DNA of 64,000 bases, from positions 434,001 to 498,000 of the forward strand of contig NZ_OX366364.1 of NCBI RefSeq assembly GCF_947251645.1, in the 5' to 3' direction. The position numbers were made by a program, and so were the translations under genes. The DNA is from Wolbachia endosymbiont (group A) of Bibio marci. Its GTDB lineage: Bacteria > Pseudomonadota > Alphaproteobacteria > Rickettsiales > Anaplasmataceae. Each line of letters begins with the position of its first letter. Position 1 is the first letter of the stretch. The notes under the pieces are model-generated. The model saw only the letters and a list, made by a program, of their open reading frames with translations, made no database searches and was not told where the DNA came from. This document shows, one piece after another, positions 8,387 to 19,072 of this stretch.

Positions 8387-10309
8387 ATGGGAAGAGCAAT
8401 AGGTATAGATCTCGGAACAACAAATTCTTGTGTTGCAATAATGCAGGGCAAAGACACAAAGGTAATAGAGAATAAAGAAGGAGCAAGAACTACTCCATCT
8501 ATAGTTGCATTTACTTCATCAGGAGAAAAATTGATTGGTGCTCCAGCAAAAAGGCAAGCAACCACCAATGCAAGTAATACCTTTTTTGCTACTAAGAGAT
8601 TAATAGGCCGTCAATACGGTGATTCTGAAATGAAAAATCTAAACGTGCCGTATAAAGTGTTTGCAGCAAAAAATGGTGATGCATGGGTTAAAACCACTGA
8701 TAATAAAGAATACTCTCCTAGCCAAATTGGTGCATTTATACTACAAAACATGAAAGAAGCAGCAGAAGCTTATCTTGGAGAGGAAGTAAAAGATGCTGTG
8801 ATAACAGTGCCAGCATACTTCAACGACTCTCAACGTCAAGCAACAAAAGATGCAGGAAAAATCGCCGGATTAAATGTACTCAGAATAGTAAATGAACCGA
8901 CTGCCGCAGCGCTTGCTTATGGTCTTGATAAGAAACATGGGCACACAATAGTGGTGTATGACCTTGGTGGTGGTACATTTGATGTCTCAATACTTGAAAT
9001 AGGTGAAGGGGTTTTTGAAGTAAAGGCTACAAATGGTGACACTCATCTTGGAGGTGAAGACTTTGATAACGCAATAGTGAGTTATTTACTAGATGAATTC
9101 AAGAAAAGTAATGGCATTGATTTGAAAAATGATCCAATGGCTATGCAAAGAATCAAAGAAGCTGCTGAAAAAGCGAAAATTGAATTATCAAGTGCAATGG
9201 AAACGGAAATAAATCTACCGTTTATTACAGCTGATGCAAGTGGTCCAAAACACTTAAATATGAAATTAACGAGAGCAAAACTTGAAAGCTTAGTGAATGA
9301 TTTAATCGAAAGAACTATGGCTCCTTGTAAAAAAGCTCTTGAGGATGCTGGTTTGTCTGCTAGTCAAATTGGCGAAGTGGTTCTCGTTGGTGGCATGACT
9401 CGTATGCCAAAAGTCATAGAGAAAGTTAAAGAATTCTTTGGCAAAGATCCACATAGAGGAGTGAATCCTGATGAAGTTGTAGCAATTGGAGCTGCAATAC
9501 AGGCGGGAATCATTCAAGGTGATGTAAGAGATGTGTTACTACTTGATGTGACTCCACTTTCTCTTGGTATTGAAACTCTAGGAGGAGTGTTTACTCCACT
9601 TATTGAGCGTAATACTACTATTCCCACTAAAAAATCTCAAGTGTTTTCAACTGCAGAAGATAACCAAACAGCTGTTACAATTAAGGTGCATCAGGGTGAA
9701 AGAAAACTGGCAGTTGATAACAAGCTACTTGGTCAGTTTAGTTTGGAAGGGATACCTCCTGCTCCTCGTGGAGTTCCTCAGATCGAAGTAACATTTGACA
9801 TAGATGCAAATGGAATAGCACACGTTTCTGCAAAAGATAAAGCTACTGGAAAAGAGCAAAAAATACGCATTCAATCTTCAGGTGGTCTATCTGATGATGA
9901 AATAAATCGCATGGTAAAAGAAGCTGAAGAAAAAGCACAAGAAGATGAAAAGCGTAAGAAATTTATTGAAGTGAAGAATCAGGCGGATAGTTTAGTTCAT
10001 TCTACAGAAAAGTCTCTGACAGAGTATGGTGATAAAGTGTCATCTGAAGATAAATCTGCTATTGGAAATGCATTGAATGAGCTAAAAGAAGCGAGTAAAT
10101 CTGATAACATTGATGACGCTGATTCAATCCAGCAGAAAGTTACCAACCTTTCTCAAATCTCTATGAAGCTTGGGGAAGCTATGTATAATGCCTCACAACA
10201 AAATAGTGCTGGAAATGGCTTTTCATCAGAAGGGAATCCAAATGATAAAGAAGAAAAAGTAGTAGATTCTGATTATCAAGACATAGATAATAAAGAAGAG
10301 AATAAGTAA
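8387..10309 (+). CDS. dnaK: Chaperone protein DnaK (Hsp70)
   Basis: DnaK is the ATP-dependent Hsp70 that folds and refolds proteins with DnaJ (20599) and GrpE (31090, minus strand). All three are present but unlinked in this window. The 640-residue protein is full length. It starts with [20 protein letters not shown], has the phosphate-2 motif [18 protein letters not shown] and the adenosine motif [13 protein letters not shown]. The substrate domain begins at [14 protein letters not shown], and the acidic tail ends [14 protein letters not shown]. It is followed after 78 bp, mostly a palindromic repeat, by bolA. Confidence 0.97.
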   Translation: MGRAIGIDLGTTNSCVAIMQGKDTKVIENKEGARTTPSIVAFTSSGEKLIGAPAKRQATTNASNTFFATKRLIGRQYGDSEMKNLNVPYKVFAAKNGDAWVKTTDNKEYSPSQIGAFILQNMKEAAEAYLGEEVKDAVITVPAYFNDSQRQATKDAGKIAGLNVLRIVNEPTAAALAYGLDKKHGHTIVVYDLGGGTFDVSILEIGEGVFEVKATNGDTHLGGEDFDNAIVSYLLDEFKKSNGIDLKNDPMAMQRIKEAAEKAKIELSSAMETEINLPFITADASGPKHLNMKLTRAKLESLVNDLIERTMAPCKKALEDAGLSASQIGEVVLVGGMTRMPKVIEKVKEFFGKDPHRGVNPDEVVAIGAAIQAGIIQGDVRDVLLLDVTPLSLGIETLGGVFTPLIERNTTIPTKKSQVFSTAEDNQTAVTIKVHQGERKLAVDNKLLGQFSLEGIPPAPRGVPQIEVTFDIDANGIAHVSAKDKATGKEQKIRIQSSGGLSDDEINRMVKEAEEKAQEDEKRKKFIEVKNQADSLVHSTEKSLTEYGDKVSSEDKSAIGNALNELKEASKSDNIDDADSIQQKVTNLSQISMKLGEAMYNASQQNSAGNGFSSEGNPNDKEEKVVDSDYQDIDNKEENK

Positions 10310-10325
10310 TTGTGATCACTTTTCC

Positions 10326-10356
10326 TGTCATCCGAGTAGCTGACACTGGGATGACA
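10326..10356. repeat. Short palindromic repeat between dnaK and bolA
   Basis: TGTCATCCGAGTAGCTGACA followed by CTGGGATGACA is another member of the dispersed palindromic family, with GTCATCC at one end and GGATGAC at the other. It may act as a 3' hairpin for dnaK mRNA. Confidence 0.6.
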
Positions 10357-10387
10357 AGGGAGCGTATTGTTGCTTAAAGAAACCATT

Positions 10388-10675
10388 ATGGACATTATTA
10401 AGGCAATAGAAGAAAAGATACGCGATTCGATAGATGTAATTGATATCAACATTATCGATGAATCAGCAAAGCATGCTGATCATTATTTTGCTTCATCTTC
10501 AACACTACCTTCACATATCAAGCTAATATTAATATCTGACAGCTTTATCGGAATGAACACTCTCAAAAGGCATAAATTGATTTATGAATTATTAAAGAGT
10601 AAGATAGAGCTAATACATGCAATTTCTCTTCACTTGTATACGCAAAATGAGTACAATTTAAAAAATAAAGAATAA
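10388..10675 (+). CDS. bolA: BolA/IbaG family protein
   Basis: BolA-like proteins pair with monothiol glutaredoxins in iron-sulfur cluster handling. I take the ATG at 10388 as start (MDIIKAIEEKIRDSID), giving 95 residues. The upstream in-frame ATG at 10367 adds seven unlikely residues. The alpha/beta KH-like fold is visible, with a conserved histidine in ESAKHADHYF and the family FIGMNTLKRHKLIYELL motif near the middle. It lies 4 bp before metC, so the pair is probably an operon. Confidence 0.85.
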   Translation: MDIIKAIEEKIRDSIDVIDINIIDESAKHADHYFASSSTLPSHIKLILISDSFIGMNTLKRHKLIYELLKSKIELIHAISLHLYTQNEYNLKNKE

Positions 10676-10679
10676 AAAT

Positions 10680-11921
10680 GTGAAGGAAGAGTCTTTATTA
10701 GTTAAAGCAGGAAGAAAATTTAATGACTATAAAGGTTCTATGAACCCGCCAGTTTATCATTCTTCTACCATATTATTTCCTACTTACAAAGACTACTTAA
10801 ATGCTGCAAATGGAGAAAGTATATACGATGTAATCAACGATGGTGTTGCAAGAGATTACAGCTATAGTAATGTTGGTACTCCCACTGTTCATTATCTTTC
10901 AAATGCGCTTGCTGAAGTTGAGGGTAGGGGACAAGCATTAATCTATCCTTCCGGATTGTTTGCACTTACTTTTGCTATTTTGACTTTCACTAAAGCGGGT
11001 TCGCATGTCTTGATACAAGATAATAGTTATTACCGACTTAAGAGATTTGCCGAAAATGAGCTACCAAAAAGAGGAATAGAAGTAACTTTTTATGATCCAA
11101 CACAGGATATAACTGATTTAATTCAGAGTAATACTTCATTGATAATGATTGAGACTCCTGGTTCTGTAACGTTTGAGATTTCGAATATAGAGCATATAGT
11201 AAAAGTTGCTAAAGAACGTGGAATCGTAACCGTTTGCGACAATTCATGGGCCACTCCTTTGTTATTTAAGCCGCTTGATTATGGAATTGATGTTGCACTA
11301 TATGCAGTGACAAAGTATCTAGCCGGTCACTCAGATTTAGTTATGGGAGCTATTATTGCTGAAGGTGAAATTTTTAAATTGCTTTATGAGAGCTATAAAA
11401 ATTATGGAGTAACCATTCAATCGCACGACTGCTACCTTGCACATAGGGGACTTAGAACATTGTACACACGTATGAAAAGGCACCAAAATACAGCAATGGA
11501 AGTGGCAAAGTGGCTAGAAAAACATTCAAAAATCAAAAAAGTTTTGTATCCAGCACTTCCCTCCCACCCTCAACACGAATTATGGAAAAGTTACTTCAAA
11601 GGAGCAAGCGGCACATTCAGTATAGCACTAGATAGAGAATATTCATGTGAAGAACTAAGCTGCATGGTTGATCACATGAAAATTTTTGGTATCGGTGCTT
11701 CTTGGGGAGGGTGCGACAGTTTGATATTACCAATAGATCGTAGATCTATGTCAAGATCCGTAATGAGTTCAGACTATGGTGGAAGTTTTATACGGATATT
11801 TTGTGGACTGGAAGATCCTGAAGATTTAATCTCTGATTTAAATGCTGCACTAGCAAGGTTGCCATGTTCGAATATCAAAGCTGGCAGAGTAAAGCATGAA
11901 ACTGAGAGAATTACTGCATAG
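10680..11921 (+). CDS. metC: Cystathionine beta-lyase / PLP-dependent Cys-Met enzyme
   Basis: This PLP enzyme of the trans-sulfuration family cleaves cystathionine to homocysteine, pyruvate and ammonia. The 413-residue protein has the PLP-binding lysine in AVTKYLAGHSDLVMG, the aspartate in VTVCDNSWATPLL and the substrate-binding GASWGGCDSLILP motif. The start codon is GTG at 10680, directly after the bolA stop; an ATG two bases earlier hits a stop at once. Wolbachia lacks the rest of methionine synthesis, so the true substrate may be another sulfur amino acid. It overlaps murE by 26 bp. Confidence 0.85.
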   Translation: MKEESLLVKAGRKFNDYKGSMNPPVYHSSTILFPTYKDYLNAANGESIYDVINDGVARDYSYSNVGTPTVHYLSNALAEVEGRGQALIYPSGLFALTFAILTFTKAGSHVLIQDNSYYRLKRFAENELPKRGIEVTFYDPTQDITDLIQSNTSLIMIETPGSVTFEISNIEHIVKVAKERGIVTVCDNSWATPLLFKPLDYGIDVALYAVTKYLAGHSDLVMGAIIAEGEIFKLLYESYKNYGVTIQSHDCYLAHRGLRTLYTRMKRHQNTAMEVAKWLEKHSKIKKVLYPALPSHPQHELWKSYFKGASGTFSIALDREYSCEELSCMVDHMKIFGIGASWGGCDSLILPIDRRSMSRSVMSSDYGGSFIRIFCGLEDPEDLISDLNAALARLPCSNIKAGRVKHETERITA

Positions 11922-13332
11922 TATCATTGATGTTGACTTTGATATTGAAGTCAAGGGTGTTACATGTAATCCCAAGAAAATCAAGGAAGGTTATCTTTTT
12001 GTTTGTGTGTCAGAAAGGGATAGGATTTACATAGATCAGATATTATCTTGTGGAGCTAAAGCGATAATTGCAAGTGATTGCATAACAGAAGCTGCAAGCC
12101 TTGGTATCATTCCAGCGCGTGATGCTGGAATCTGTATCTTCCACCCAAACCCTCAAGAAATATACAGCGAAATAGTCAGCAGGTTTTATCAATTCAAACA
12201 GCCCAAATATGTTGCTGCTGTAACTGGTACAAATGGTAAAACTTCAGTAGTAGAATTTTGCCGCCAGATCTGGCAAAACTCTGGCTATAATGCGGCGTCT
12301 ATTGGAACACTTGGAACATGCATCAATAATGGCAGAAAAGATAATAGCAACAGTCTTACCACTCCAGGTGCAGATGACCTTTACGCAACATTGCGTGGTA
12401 TAAATGTAGAACACTTAGTGTTGGAATCATCAAGTCATGGAATTGATCAATACAGAATCCATGGATTAAAGTTGAGTGCTGCAGCTTTTACTAATTTCTC
12501 GCAAGATCATTTAGATTACCATAAAAATCTTGGTGGATATTTAGAAACTAAAAAAAGGTTATTTTACGAAGTATTACCAGAAGGAAAAACAGCGATTTTA
12601 AATGCGGATATAGATGAATACTACGCGTTGCTTAAGATAGCTGAAAAACGCAGCAACAAAATTATCACCTATGGAAAAACAGGCTCTGATATTACTTTAT
12701 TAGAGCAAACACCAACCCCTAATGGTCAACATCTTACAATTAAAATTGGCGATGAAATTTATGACATGTTTTTTCCAGTTTTAGGAAAATTTCAGGCATA
12801 TAATCTGCTATGTGTAATGGGTATAGTTACCTCGTCTGGACTGAATTACAGAGAAATATCTATAGGTAAACTCGTTTCTCCACCAGGAAGAATGGAAAAA
12901 GTGAAACCTTTTGCATTCGTGGATTACGCTCATACTCCAAGTGCGCTTAAACAAGCCCTGTTGTCTTTAAAATGGCACTTTAATAAAAAAATAGTCCTGA
13001 TTTTTGGTTGTGGTGGAAATCGTGATCGAACAAAACGTGCAGAAATGGGTAAAATAGCACAAATGTATGCAGACAAAGTGATAATCACAGATGATAATCC
13101 GCGTGATGAGAATCCGGCAGAAATTCTTCGTGGTATTTTACTACATTGCCCTGATGCACTGGAGATAGGAAATAGAAGAGAAGCTATAGAGAAAGGCATA
13201 GATATTGCCTATAACGAGGGTATGATTCTGCTAGTTGCAGGAAAGGGGCACGAAAGATTTCAAATCATAGGGAATCAAACCTTTGAGTTCAGTGATGTTG
13301 AGGTTATTAAAAATCATGCCTTAACATACTGA
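11896..13332 (+). CDS. murE: UDP-MurNAc-tripeptide synthetase MurE
   Basis: MurE adds meso-diaminopimelate to UDP-MurNAc-L-Ala-D-Glu in lipid II synthesis, which Wolbachia keeps for division. The 478-residue protein has the ATP loop VTGTNGKTSVVEF near residue 110, a VESSSHGID-like motif (LESSSHGID) and the meso-DAP-specific DNPRDEN motif near residue 400. The final AGKGHERFQ is also present. It overlaps metC by 26 bp at its start and comF by 19 bp at its end on the opposite strand. Confidence 0.93.
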   Translation: MKLRELLHSIIDVDFDIEVKGVTCNPKKIKEGYLFVCVSERDRIYIDQILSCGAKAIIASDCITEAASLGIIPARDAGICIFHPNPQEIYSEIVSRFYQFKQPKYVAAVTGTNGKTSVVEFCRQIWQNSGYNAASIGTLGTCINNGRKDNSNSLTTPGADDLYATLRGINVEHLVLESSSHGIDQYRIHGLKLSAAAFTNFSQDHLDYHKNLGGYLETKKRLFYEVLPEGKTAILNADIDEYYALLKIAEKRSNKIITYGKTGSDITLLEQTPTPNGQHLTIKIGDEIYDMFFPVLGKFQAYNLLCVMGIVTSSGLNYREISIGKLVSPPGRMEKVKPFAFVDYAHTPSALKQALLSLKWHFNKKIVLIFGCGGNRDRTKRAEMGKIAQMYADKVIITDDNPRDENPAEILRGILLHCPDALEIGNRREAIEKGIDIAYNEGMILLVAGKGHERFQIIGNQTFEFSDVEVIKNHALTY

Positions 13333-14048
13333 TTTTCACAATCATTCACTGTTCTTGCAAGTGATAGCACTCTCACTTCTCTTGCACCGGAGTTTAAAAT
13401 TTCTTGAGAGCAAGATCTTACAGTCGCTCCGGTTGTTACCACATCGTCAACTAATATCACGATTTTATTTTTGATAATTTCTTTATTGCTTGTTTTAAAA
13501 GCCTTCTTTAAGTTTTTTTCACGCTGTTTAAGTGAAAGACCAGCTTGAGGCGCAGTATGGCGAAGACGTTTTATTGCAAATGGCGTATAGGATAAATTGG
13601 ACAACTTACTCAACTCTTTTGCAAGCAGTGCTGCTTGATTATATTTACGTTTAAACAAGCGCATTTTATGTAACGGTATAGGAATTATGACCTCTGCGTT
13701 CTGAAACGTGTCCTGATTAGCTTGGTGTATCCACTTTGCATAGATTTTTACGTAATTCAAATTATCAAAAAATTTGAAATTTATAATCATGTTTTTACTA
13801 TGTTGATCATAAGCAAAAACTGATCTTATTACTTTAAACGGTGGAGGATTGATGATGCACTTACCACACGTATAAATATTGTCTGAGATTACTACGCCAC
13901 AAACATTGCAGTAATGCTTAGTTAGAAAATTGATTTTTTTGTTGCATTCACTACACAGATTAAGATTTTCATCAATGATACACTCGCAACTTACGCATAC
14001 GTTTGGAAATATGAGATTTGTAGCTTTTTTTAGTAAGAGAAGGTTCAC
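13314..14048 (-). CDS. comF: ComF family phosphoribosyltransferase-like protein
   Basis: ComF proteins resemble phosphoribosyltransferases and are linked to DNA uptake in competent bacteria; the role in Wolbachia is unknown. The 244-residue protein has N-terminal zinc-finger cysteine pairs (CVSCECII, LCSEC, CNVCG, TCGKC) in the first 60 residues. A PRPP-binding loop VILVDDVVTTGATVRSC lies near residue 195. Its 3' end overlaps the end of murE by 19 bp, a convergent overlap that leaves no room for a terminator. Confidence 0.85.
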   Translation of the reverse strand: MNLLLLKKATNLIFPNVCVSCECIIDENLNLCSECNKKINFLTKHYCNVCGVVISDNIYTCGKCIINPPPFKVIRSVFAYDQHSKNMIINFKFFDNLNYVKIYAKWIHQANQDTFQNAEVIIPIPLHKMRLFKRKYNQAALLAKELSKLSNLSYTPFAIKRLRHTAPQAGLSLKQREKNLKKAFKTSNKEIIKNKIVILVDDVVTTGATVRSCSQEILNSGAREVRVLSLARTVNDCENQYVKA

Positions 14049-14168
14049 AATTCATTAAATATATTATAAAATTTATATAGTATAGCTAAAGTAACTTAGG
14101 TTTACACCCTTTCACTTTTTATTTCATTTCAATATAGTTCAAACTGCTGAGTGTTATAAAAGCAGAAC

Positions 14169-14813
14169 TTATAACTCAGTTTGTGGTATACCATTGACTA
14201 AAGTAGTCTTTGAATTATCCTTAGATAAAAATTGATGTTTTTCTGGCTTCTGTACTTCACTCAACTTACTTTGCACTTTGTCACAAGCCCACACAAGTGG
14301 CGTTATGATTGACGCGGCAGCCCAAATGATAGCAGCGCAAGCATAACTTACAATCTTGTTAAATACTCTAGCTACTGCATTAGCACAATCTTGCCCCATT
14401 TCTAAAAATATGTTTGAATAATTAACGAATGATTTTGTATCCGTTTTAAAACAATAGTCCCCTGTTATTTTTGACAATAACTTGACTGGAAAGTATGACA
14501 AACATGCCACTATCAAAAATAAAGGTTGCAATATTATGTTGGCTGCTAAAACAGCACCCAGTGTACACAATGAATACACTCCCTCTGCTCTGTGGCCCAC
14601 GTATTCACATTTATCATTATCTTGATAATACTTGTTATAATTGTCTTTACTCTCAACGCCACAAATTACATCTTTCACAGGTCCTAGCACATTATCAACG
14701 TAACGTACAGATTTATAGAAACTATTCTCTGGAACTGGTGTGTGATTTTTTACTTCCTTAGCAGGCACAATTCCATATTTAGCATATCTTTTAAAATATT
14801 GATATACTGACAT
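14169..14813 (-). CDS. Hypothetical membrane protein with two hydrophobic regions
   Basis: I do not recognise a family. I start it at the ATG at 14813 (MSVYQYFKRYAKYG) because GGAG lies 8 bp upstream; the open frame runs 9 codons further. It has 214 residues. Residues about 80-115 form a long hydrophobic stretch (CTLGAVLAANIILQPLFLIV) and about 155-180 a second (IVSYACAAIIWAAASIITPL). The tail of about 30 residues is polar. The layout resembles other proteins here that carry a C-terminal membrane pair. It may be a Wolbachia-specific envelope or host-interface protein. Confidence 0.65.
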   Translation of the reverse strand: MSVYQYFKRYAKYGIVPAKEVKNHTPVPENSFYKSVRYVDNVLGPVKDVICGVESKDNYNKYYQDNDKCEYVGHRAEGVYSLCTLGAVLAANIILQPLFLIVACLSYFPVKLLSKITGDYCFKTDTKSFVNYSNIFLEMGQDCANAVARVFNKIVSYACAAIIWAAASIITPLVWACDKVQSKLSEVQKPEKHQFLSKDNSKTTLVNGIPQTEL

Positions 14814-14867
14814 TCTCATCTCCAAATCATAAATATGCAACGTAGCCTAATATAATTAAGAAATAGT

Positions 14868-17663
14868 TTATAATAAATACGTTTTAAGATACCTGCCTGT
14901 AACACTTTCTGGAATTTTTGCCACTTCTTCTGGAGTTCCAGTAGCAATCACTTCTCCGCCTTTTATTCCGCCCTCTGGTCCGATGTCTATTATATAATCT
15001 GCAGTTTTTATAACGTGCAAATTGTGCTCGATAACTATAACAGTGTTTCCCAGATCGACTAATCTATGGAGTATTTTTAGTAAGTTATTTATATCTTCAA
15101 AGTGTAATCCAGTTGTTGGCTCATCAAGAATATATAATGTTCTTCCGGTAAATCGTTTTGATAGCTCTTTGGACAGCTTTATTCGTTGTGCTTCACCCCC
15201 AGACAACGTTGTTGACGACTGTCCGAGTTTTATATAGCCAAGCCCTACTTCCTGCAAAGAAACCAACTTTTCTTTTACCATTGGAAGGTTTTCAAAAAAA
15301 TCACAAGCCTGATCTATCGTCATATCAAGCACATCAGAGATTGATTTTTCTTTATAAGTAACTTCCAATGTTTCCCGATTATACCTTCGCCCTTTACACT
15401 GCTCACACTTCACATAAACGTCCGGTAGAAAATGCATCTCTATCTTTAAGTGCCCATCACCTTTACAAGCCTCACACCTTCCCCCTCTGGTATTAAATGA
15501 AAACCGGCCTATATTATATCCCCTTGCTTTTGACTCTGAAAGACCTGCAAACCAATTTCTTATATGAGTGAACATACCAACATATGTTGCTGGATTTGAC
15601 GCCGGAGTTCTACCAATTGGCGACTGATCAACTTCTATAATTTTATCTATATATTCAAGACCTTCTATTCTATCACACCGACCATACCGTGCAGACGAAT
15701 GATATATCTTATGTGCTGAATATTTATATAACGTTTCTATGACTAAACTTGATTTTCCCCCTCCTGATATTCCAGTAACACAAATAAGATTCCCTATAGG
15801 AAATTTAACGTTCACATTTTTTAAGTTATTTTCACATGCATTTATTACTTTTATGAACTGAGTTGCTTGCTTTCTTCTCCTTGGAATTAAAATTTTTTTC
15901 TCTCCACTCAAATATTGCCCTGTTATGCTCCCTGAATTTCTTTGCACCTGGTCTGGTGTTCCTTCTGCAACAACTTTTCCACCATTTACGCCAGCTCCAG
16001 GACCAATATCAATCGCATAATCAGCAGCCATTATTGTATCTTCATCATGCTCAACAACGATTACAGTGTTACCCATGTCTCTCAAGTTTTTCAGTGTAGC
16101 AATTAACCGATCATTATCGCATTGATGAAGGCCTATCGAGGGTTCATCAAGCACGTACAGCACTCCTGTTAAACCAGAGCCAATTTGTGAAGCAAGTCTG
16201 ATCCTCTGACTCTCGCCGCCAGAGAGAGTGCTAGATTCTCGATCAAGCGTTAGGTAATTCAACCCTACATTCTTTAAAAATGCTAGCCTCTTGATTATTT
16301 CATTTAATATTTTACTTGAGATTTGCTTCTGTTGTTCTGTGAGCTTGTCTGGCAAATTTTCAAACCACTTAAGGGATTCATCGATGCTGAGCCCTGATAT
16401 TTCACCTATATGTTTGCTATCAATTTTTACTGTAAGCGCTTCTTTTTTCAATCTATAGCCAGTGCATTCCTTACAGTGAGTGACAGAGCAATATCGCTCA
16501 ACAAGCGTTTCATCATAATCCATCTGACGTTCTAGGATACTGACCAAACCTTGAAATTTATCAGAGCCAAAGAGTATCATATCTTTTACTTCTTGATCTA
16601 TGTTCTTCCACAGAACATCAAGGCTAAATTTACAATTTTCAACCAGTGATAGAATTGCACTTTTTAGAAATCCATAACTTGTGTGCATTTGGCGTGCTGC
16701 CTGCCCTACTGGCTTTAAAGCACCCTCAGATATTGAAAGAGTTTCATCTGGCACTATCAGTTTTACATCAACAGCCAGCTTTTTACCAAGCCCATTACAT
16801 GAACCGCATGCACCGTAAGGGCTGTTAAAAGAAAATAATCTTGGTTCTATTTCCTCAAGAGTGAAACCAGACTCGGGGCATGCAAAATTCTCTGAAAAAG
16901 TCAGAATTTGGCCATTGTTATACTCAGAATTATGGTTGTCAGGTAGGTTTACTACTTCTACATACATTAGACCATTACCAAGTTTTAGTGCGGATTCTAT
17001 ACTACTTGGCAGTCGATTTCCTATATCGCCCAATATTGATATTCTATCTGCAATCACAAAAATGTCGTGTTTCTTGTTCTTATCGAGTTTAGGCAAGTCA
17101 TCTACATTGTACACTTCACCATCTATTTTGAACCTTACGTAACCTTGTCTTTTAATTTCCAATATCTCTTTGAGATGTTCTCCCTTTCTACCACGCACAA
17201 CAGGGGCAAGTATATATATTTTAGTTTCTAAAGGTAACGCAATTATAGTATCTACAATTTGAGACACCGTTTGTTTTGTTATTGGCAATTGAGTTGCAGG
17301 TGAATAAGGAACTCCTATTCGTGCATATACTAAGCGCAAGTAATCGTAAATTTCGGTAACAGTTCCAACTGTTGACCTTGGATTTTTTGAGATCGATTTC
17401 TGGTTGATAGATATTGCAGGAGAGAGACCTGTAATCGACTCAACATCTGGTTTATCCTGAATGTTGAGAAATTGACGCGCGTAAGCTGATAGGCTTTCAA
17501 CGTACCGGCGTTGGCCTTCCGCATAAATTGTATCAAAAGCGAGGCTAGACTTGCCAGAACCACTTAGCCCAGTTATAACAACTAGCTTATTTTTCGGTAT
17601 ATTGACATCTACACCTTGCAGATTATGTTCCCTTGCGCCCTTAACTCTGATGAAATTGTCCAT
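14868..17663 (-). CDS. uvrA: Excinuclease ABC subunit A (UvrA)
   Basis: UvrA recognises DNA damage and loads UvrB in nucleotide excision repair. The 931-residue protein has two ABC ATPase modules. The first Walker A is [13 protein letters not shown] near residue 32 with signature [13 protein letters not shown]; the second Walker A is [11 protein letters not shown] near 630 with signature [13 protein letters not shown]. Zinc fingers are visible as [14 protein letters not shown] (with one atypical side), CKECTGY and [16 protein letters not shown]. The length is normal and I see no lesion. Confidence 0.96.
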   Translation of the reverse strand: MDNFIRVKGAREHNLQGVDVNIPKNKLVVITGLSGSGKSSLAFDTIYAEGQRRYVESLSAYARQFLNIQDKPDVESITGLSPAISINQKSISKNPRSTVGTVTEIYDYLRLVYARIGVPYSPATQLPITKQTVSQIVDTIIALPLETKIYILAPVVRGRKGEHLKEILEIKRQGYVRFKIDGEVYNVDDLPKLDKNKKHDIFVIADRISILGDIGNRLPSSIESALKLGNGLMYVEVVNLPDNHNSEYNNGQILTFSENFACPESGFTLEEIEPRLFSFNSPYGACGSCNGLGKKLAVDVKLIVPDETLSISEGALKPVGQAARQMHTSYGFLKSAILSLVENCKFSLDVLWKNIDQEVKDMILFGSDKFQGLVSILERQMDYDETLVERYCSVTHCKECTGYRLKKEALTVKIDSKHIGEISGLSIDESLKWFENLPDKLTEQQKQISSKILNEIIKRLAFLKNVGLNYLTLDRESSTLSGGESQRIRLASQIGSGLTGVLYVLDEPSIGLHQCDNDRLIATLKNLRDMGNTVIVVEHDEDTIMAADYAIDIGPGAGVNGGKVVAEGTPDQVQRNSGSITGQYLSGEKKILIPRRRKQATQFIKVINACENNLKNVNVKFPIGNLICVTGISGGGKSSLVIETLYKYSAHKIYHSSARYGRCDRIEGLEYIDKIIEVDQSPIGRTPASNPATYVGMFTHIRNWFAGLSESKARGYNIGRFSFNTRGGRCEACKGDGHLKIEMHFLPDVYVKCEQCKGRRYNRETLEVTYKEKSISDVLDMTIDQACDFFENLPMVKEKLVSLQEVGLGYIKLGQSSTTLSGGEAQRIKLSKELSKRFTGRTLYILDEPTTGLHFEDINNLLKILHRLVDLGNTVIVIEHNLHVIKTADYIIDIGPEGGIKGGEVIATGTPEEVAKIPESVTGRYLKTYLL

Positions 17664-18022
17664 ACATCACGTATTTTTAACAATCATAACCTCAAGATAC
17701 ATAAACTTACAGTAACTTTCTACTGATTTTTTAACTATTCGGAGAATAAGGTGGCTATAGCTAGTGCAAACCGTTAACTGTACGAACATTTTAATATGAT
17801 ACGATGTTACATAGTAAACGATATCATTTCAGCGCCACTTTTCTTGTCATTCCAGTGTCAAGCACAGTCGTCTAAGTGAGGAAAGTCACCTCTCCCCACT
17901 CGACTTCAAAACCGGACTTGTGGTAGAGTGGGCAGCCAGCGAGTTACTTGTTAAGTACTTTTCCAACAGCCCCTCTCCGAACCTTACTATTACCCACAAG
18001 TATAGAATTCATGAGCAAGTCT
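17664..18022. other. Gene-free interval with repeat pieces
   Basis: This 359-bp stretch holds a fragment of the CTGTACGAACATTT dispersed repeat near 17776 and a palindromic repeat piece at 17844-17868 (TTGTCATTCCAGTGTCAAGC). From 17881 it holds a GC-richer block in which CCCACTC and GAGTGGG can pair. That block has the look of an IS or intron end. No open frame is convincing. Confidence 0.4.
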
Positions 18023-18138
18023 TCATCCTTCTGCTAAATCAAAGAGACGTTTCCATCCCTTCCACAGAGCTATAGCTAAGTCATTTTTGCGGGCTAAAAA
18101 CCCTCCTAATTTGGCCACCCACCTCACGATTTCTCTTA
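18023..18138 (-). pseudogene. C-terminal fragment of an IS4-family (Tn5/IS50-type) transposase
   Basis: Reading the minus strand from 18136 to the TGA at 18023 gives 37 residues, including REIVRWVAKLGGFLARK and then LWKGWKRLFDLAEG. The VRW-ALGGFL-RK pattern is the conserved end of Tn5-type transposases. The rest of the gene is missing because an IS5-family element sits exactly at its 5' edge (18139). Three bases on both sides of that element (TTA) match, so this fragment was the insertion target. Confidence 0.6.
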
Positions 18139-18985
18139 GAACCTGTACATGATCTCAAGAAAGGAATAAACTAAGAGATAATGTATATAAGTTAGGATAT
18201 ATGAGGAGTTTATACCCAAGTGATATAAGTCGGGAAAGATTTGAGATTATGTTACCAGATCTAGAGTCCTGTAGAAAAAAAACAAAACCAAGAAAACTTG
18301 ATTTGTATGATGTATTTTGTGAAGTGTTATACGTTCTGAAAAGCGGTTGTCAGTGGAGAATGCTACCAAAAGAGTTTCCAAAATGGCGCAATTGTTACGA
18401 CTATTTTAAGAAGTGGAGTGAAAAACCAGATGCAGATAAAGAAAGTGTTCTGGAGCTGGTGTTAAAAAAAAATAGTTGCGACAAAACAATGGTCGGAAAG
18501 AAAAAACCAGCTTCTGCATAATTGATGCACAGAGTGTAAAAAATGCAGATACTGCTGAAGAAAAAGGCTATGATGCAGGCAAAAAGATTTCAGGAATAAA
18601 ACGCCATATTGCAGTAGATACGCAAGCATGCAATTTATATAACAACAGCAGAGATAACTGACCGTAGCAGTGCTGTGAGAATGGTCGAAAATGCAAAAGA
18701 AAACCTCTCAGGAGTTAAAAATGTACTGGTTGATGCAGGCTATACTGGAGAGAATTTTGCAACTCAAATAAAAACGATTATTGGTGCAACCGTTGAAGTG
18801 ATAAAAAGAAATGAATTACATTCCTTTGTTGTATTGCCCAAAAGATGGGTTGTGGAGCGATCTTTTGCTTGGTTAGAAAAATGTAGAAGATTGTGGAAAA
18901 ATTGTGAGCGAAAACTCAATACTAGCCTACAAATGGTCGTTCTGGCTTTCACTGCCTTACTTCTGAAAAGATTATGAACAGGCTC
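18139..18985 (+). mobile_element. IS5-family (IS1031-like) element, decayed
   Basis: The 847-bp element has imperfect inverted ends: GAACCTGTACATGATC at the left and the complement of GATTATGAACAGGCTC at the right (13/16 match). A 3-bp target duplication TTA flanks it (18136-18138 and 18986-18988). It is inserted in the IS4-type remnant. The size, the ends and the two-frame transposase suit the small IS5 subgroup common in Wolbachia. Confidence 0.75.
18201..18977 (+). pseudogene. IS5-family transposase in three frames
   Basis: The N-terminal part (18201-18521) reads MRSLYPSDISRERFE and includes the family motif LKSGCQWRMLPKEFPKW. It overlaps a second frame (18476-18661) that carries the catalytic IIDAQSVKNAD. 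Overlapping frames are normal in this subgroup, which can use a programmed frameshift. A third frame (18675-18977), with the VDAGYTGE motif and WVVERSFAWLEKCRRLWKNC, is separated by a second frame change near 18625, just after VDTQ. There several bases appear to be lost and a TGA follows. That second lesion is not programmed, so the copy is probably dead. Confidence 0.75.
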
Positions 18986-19072
18986 TTACAACTATTTTCT
19001 ATACTCTTAAAAATGACTGGGTTTTTAAAGATTTCACAAAATTTGAATTTTTTATTGGACAACAATCATAGG

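Noticed and set aside
10680..10682. ATG at 10678 as metC start
   Set aside because: It is followed at once by TGA. The GTG at 10680 is the only start that keeps the full protein.
17881..18010. GC-richer block resembling the 3' end of a group II intron (TTCGGAGAGGGGC on the minus strand)
   Set aside because: I could not draw a complete domain V and no maturase is adjacent. It may equally be the end of the Tn5-type IS.
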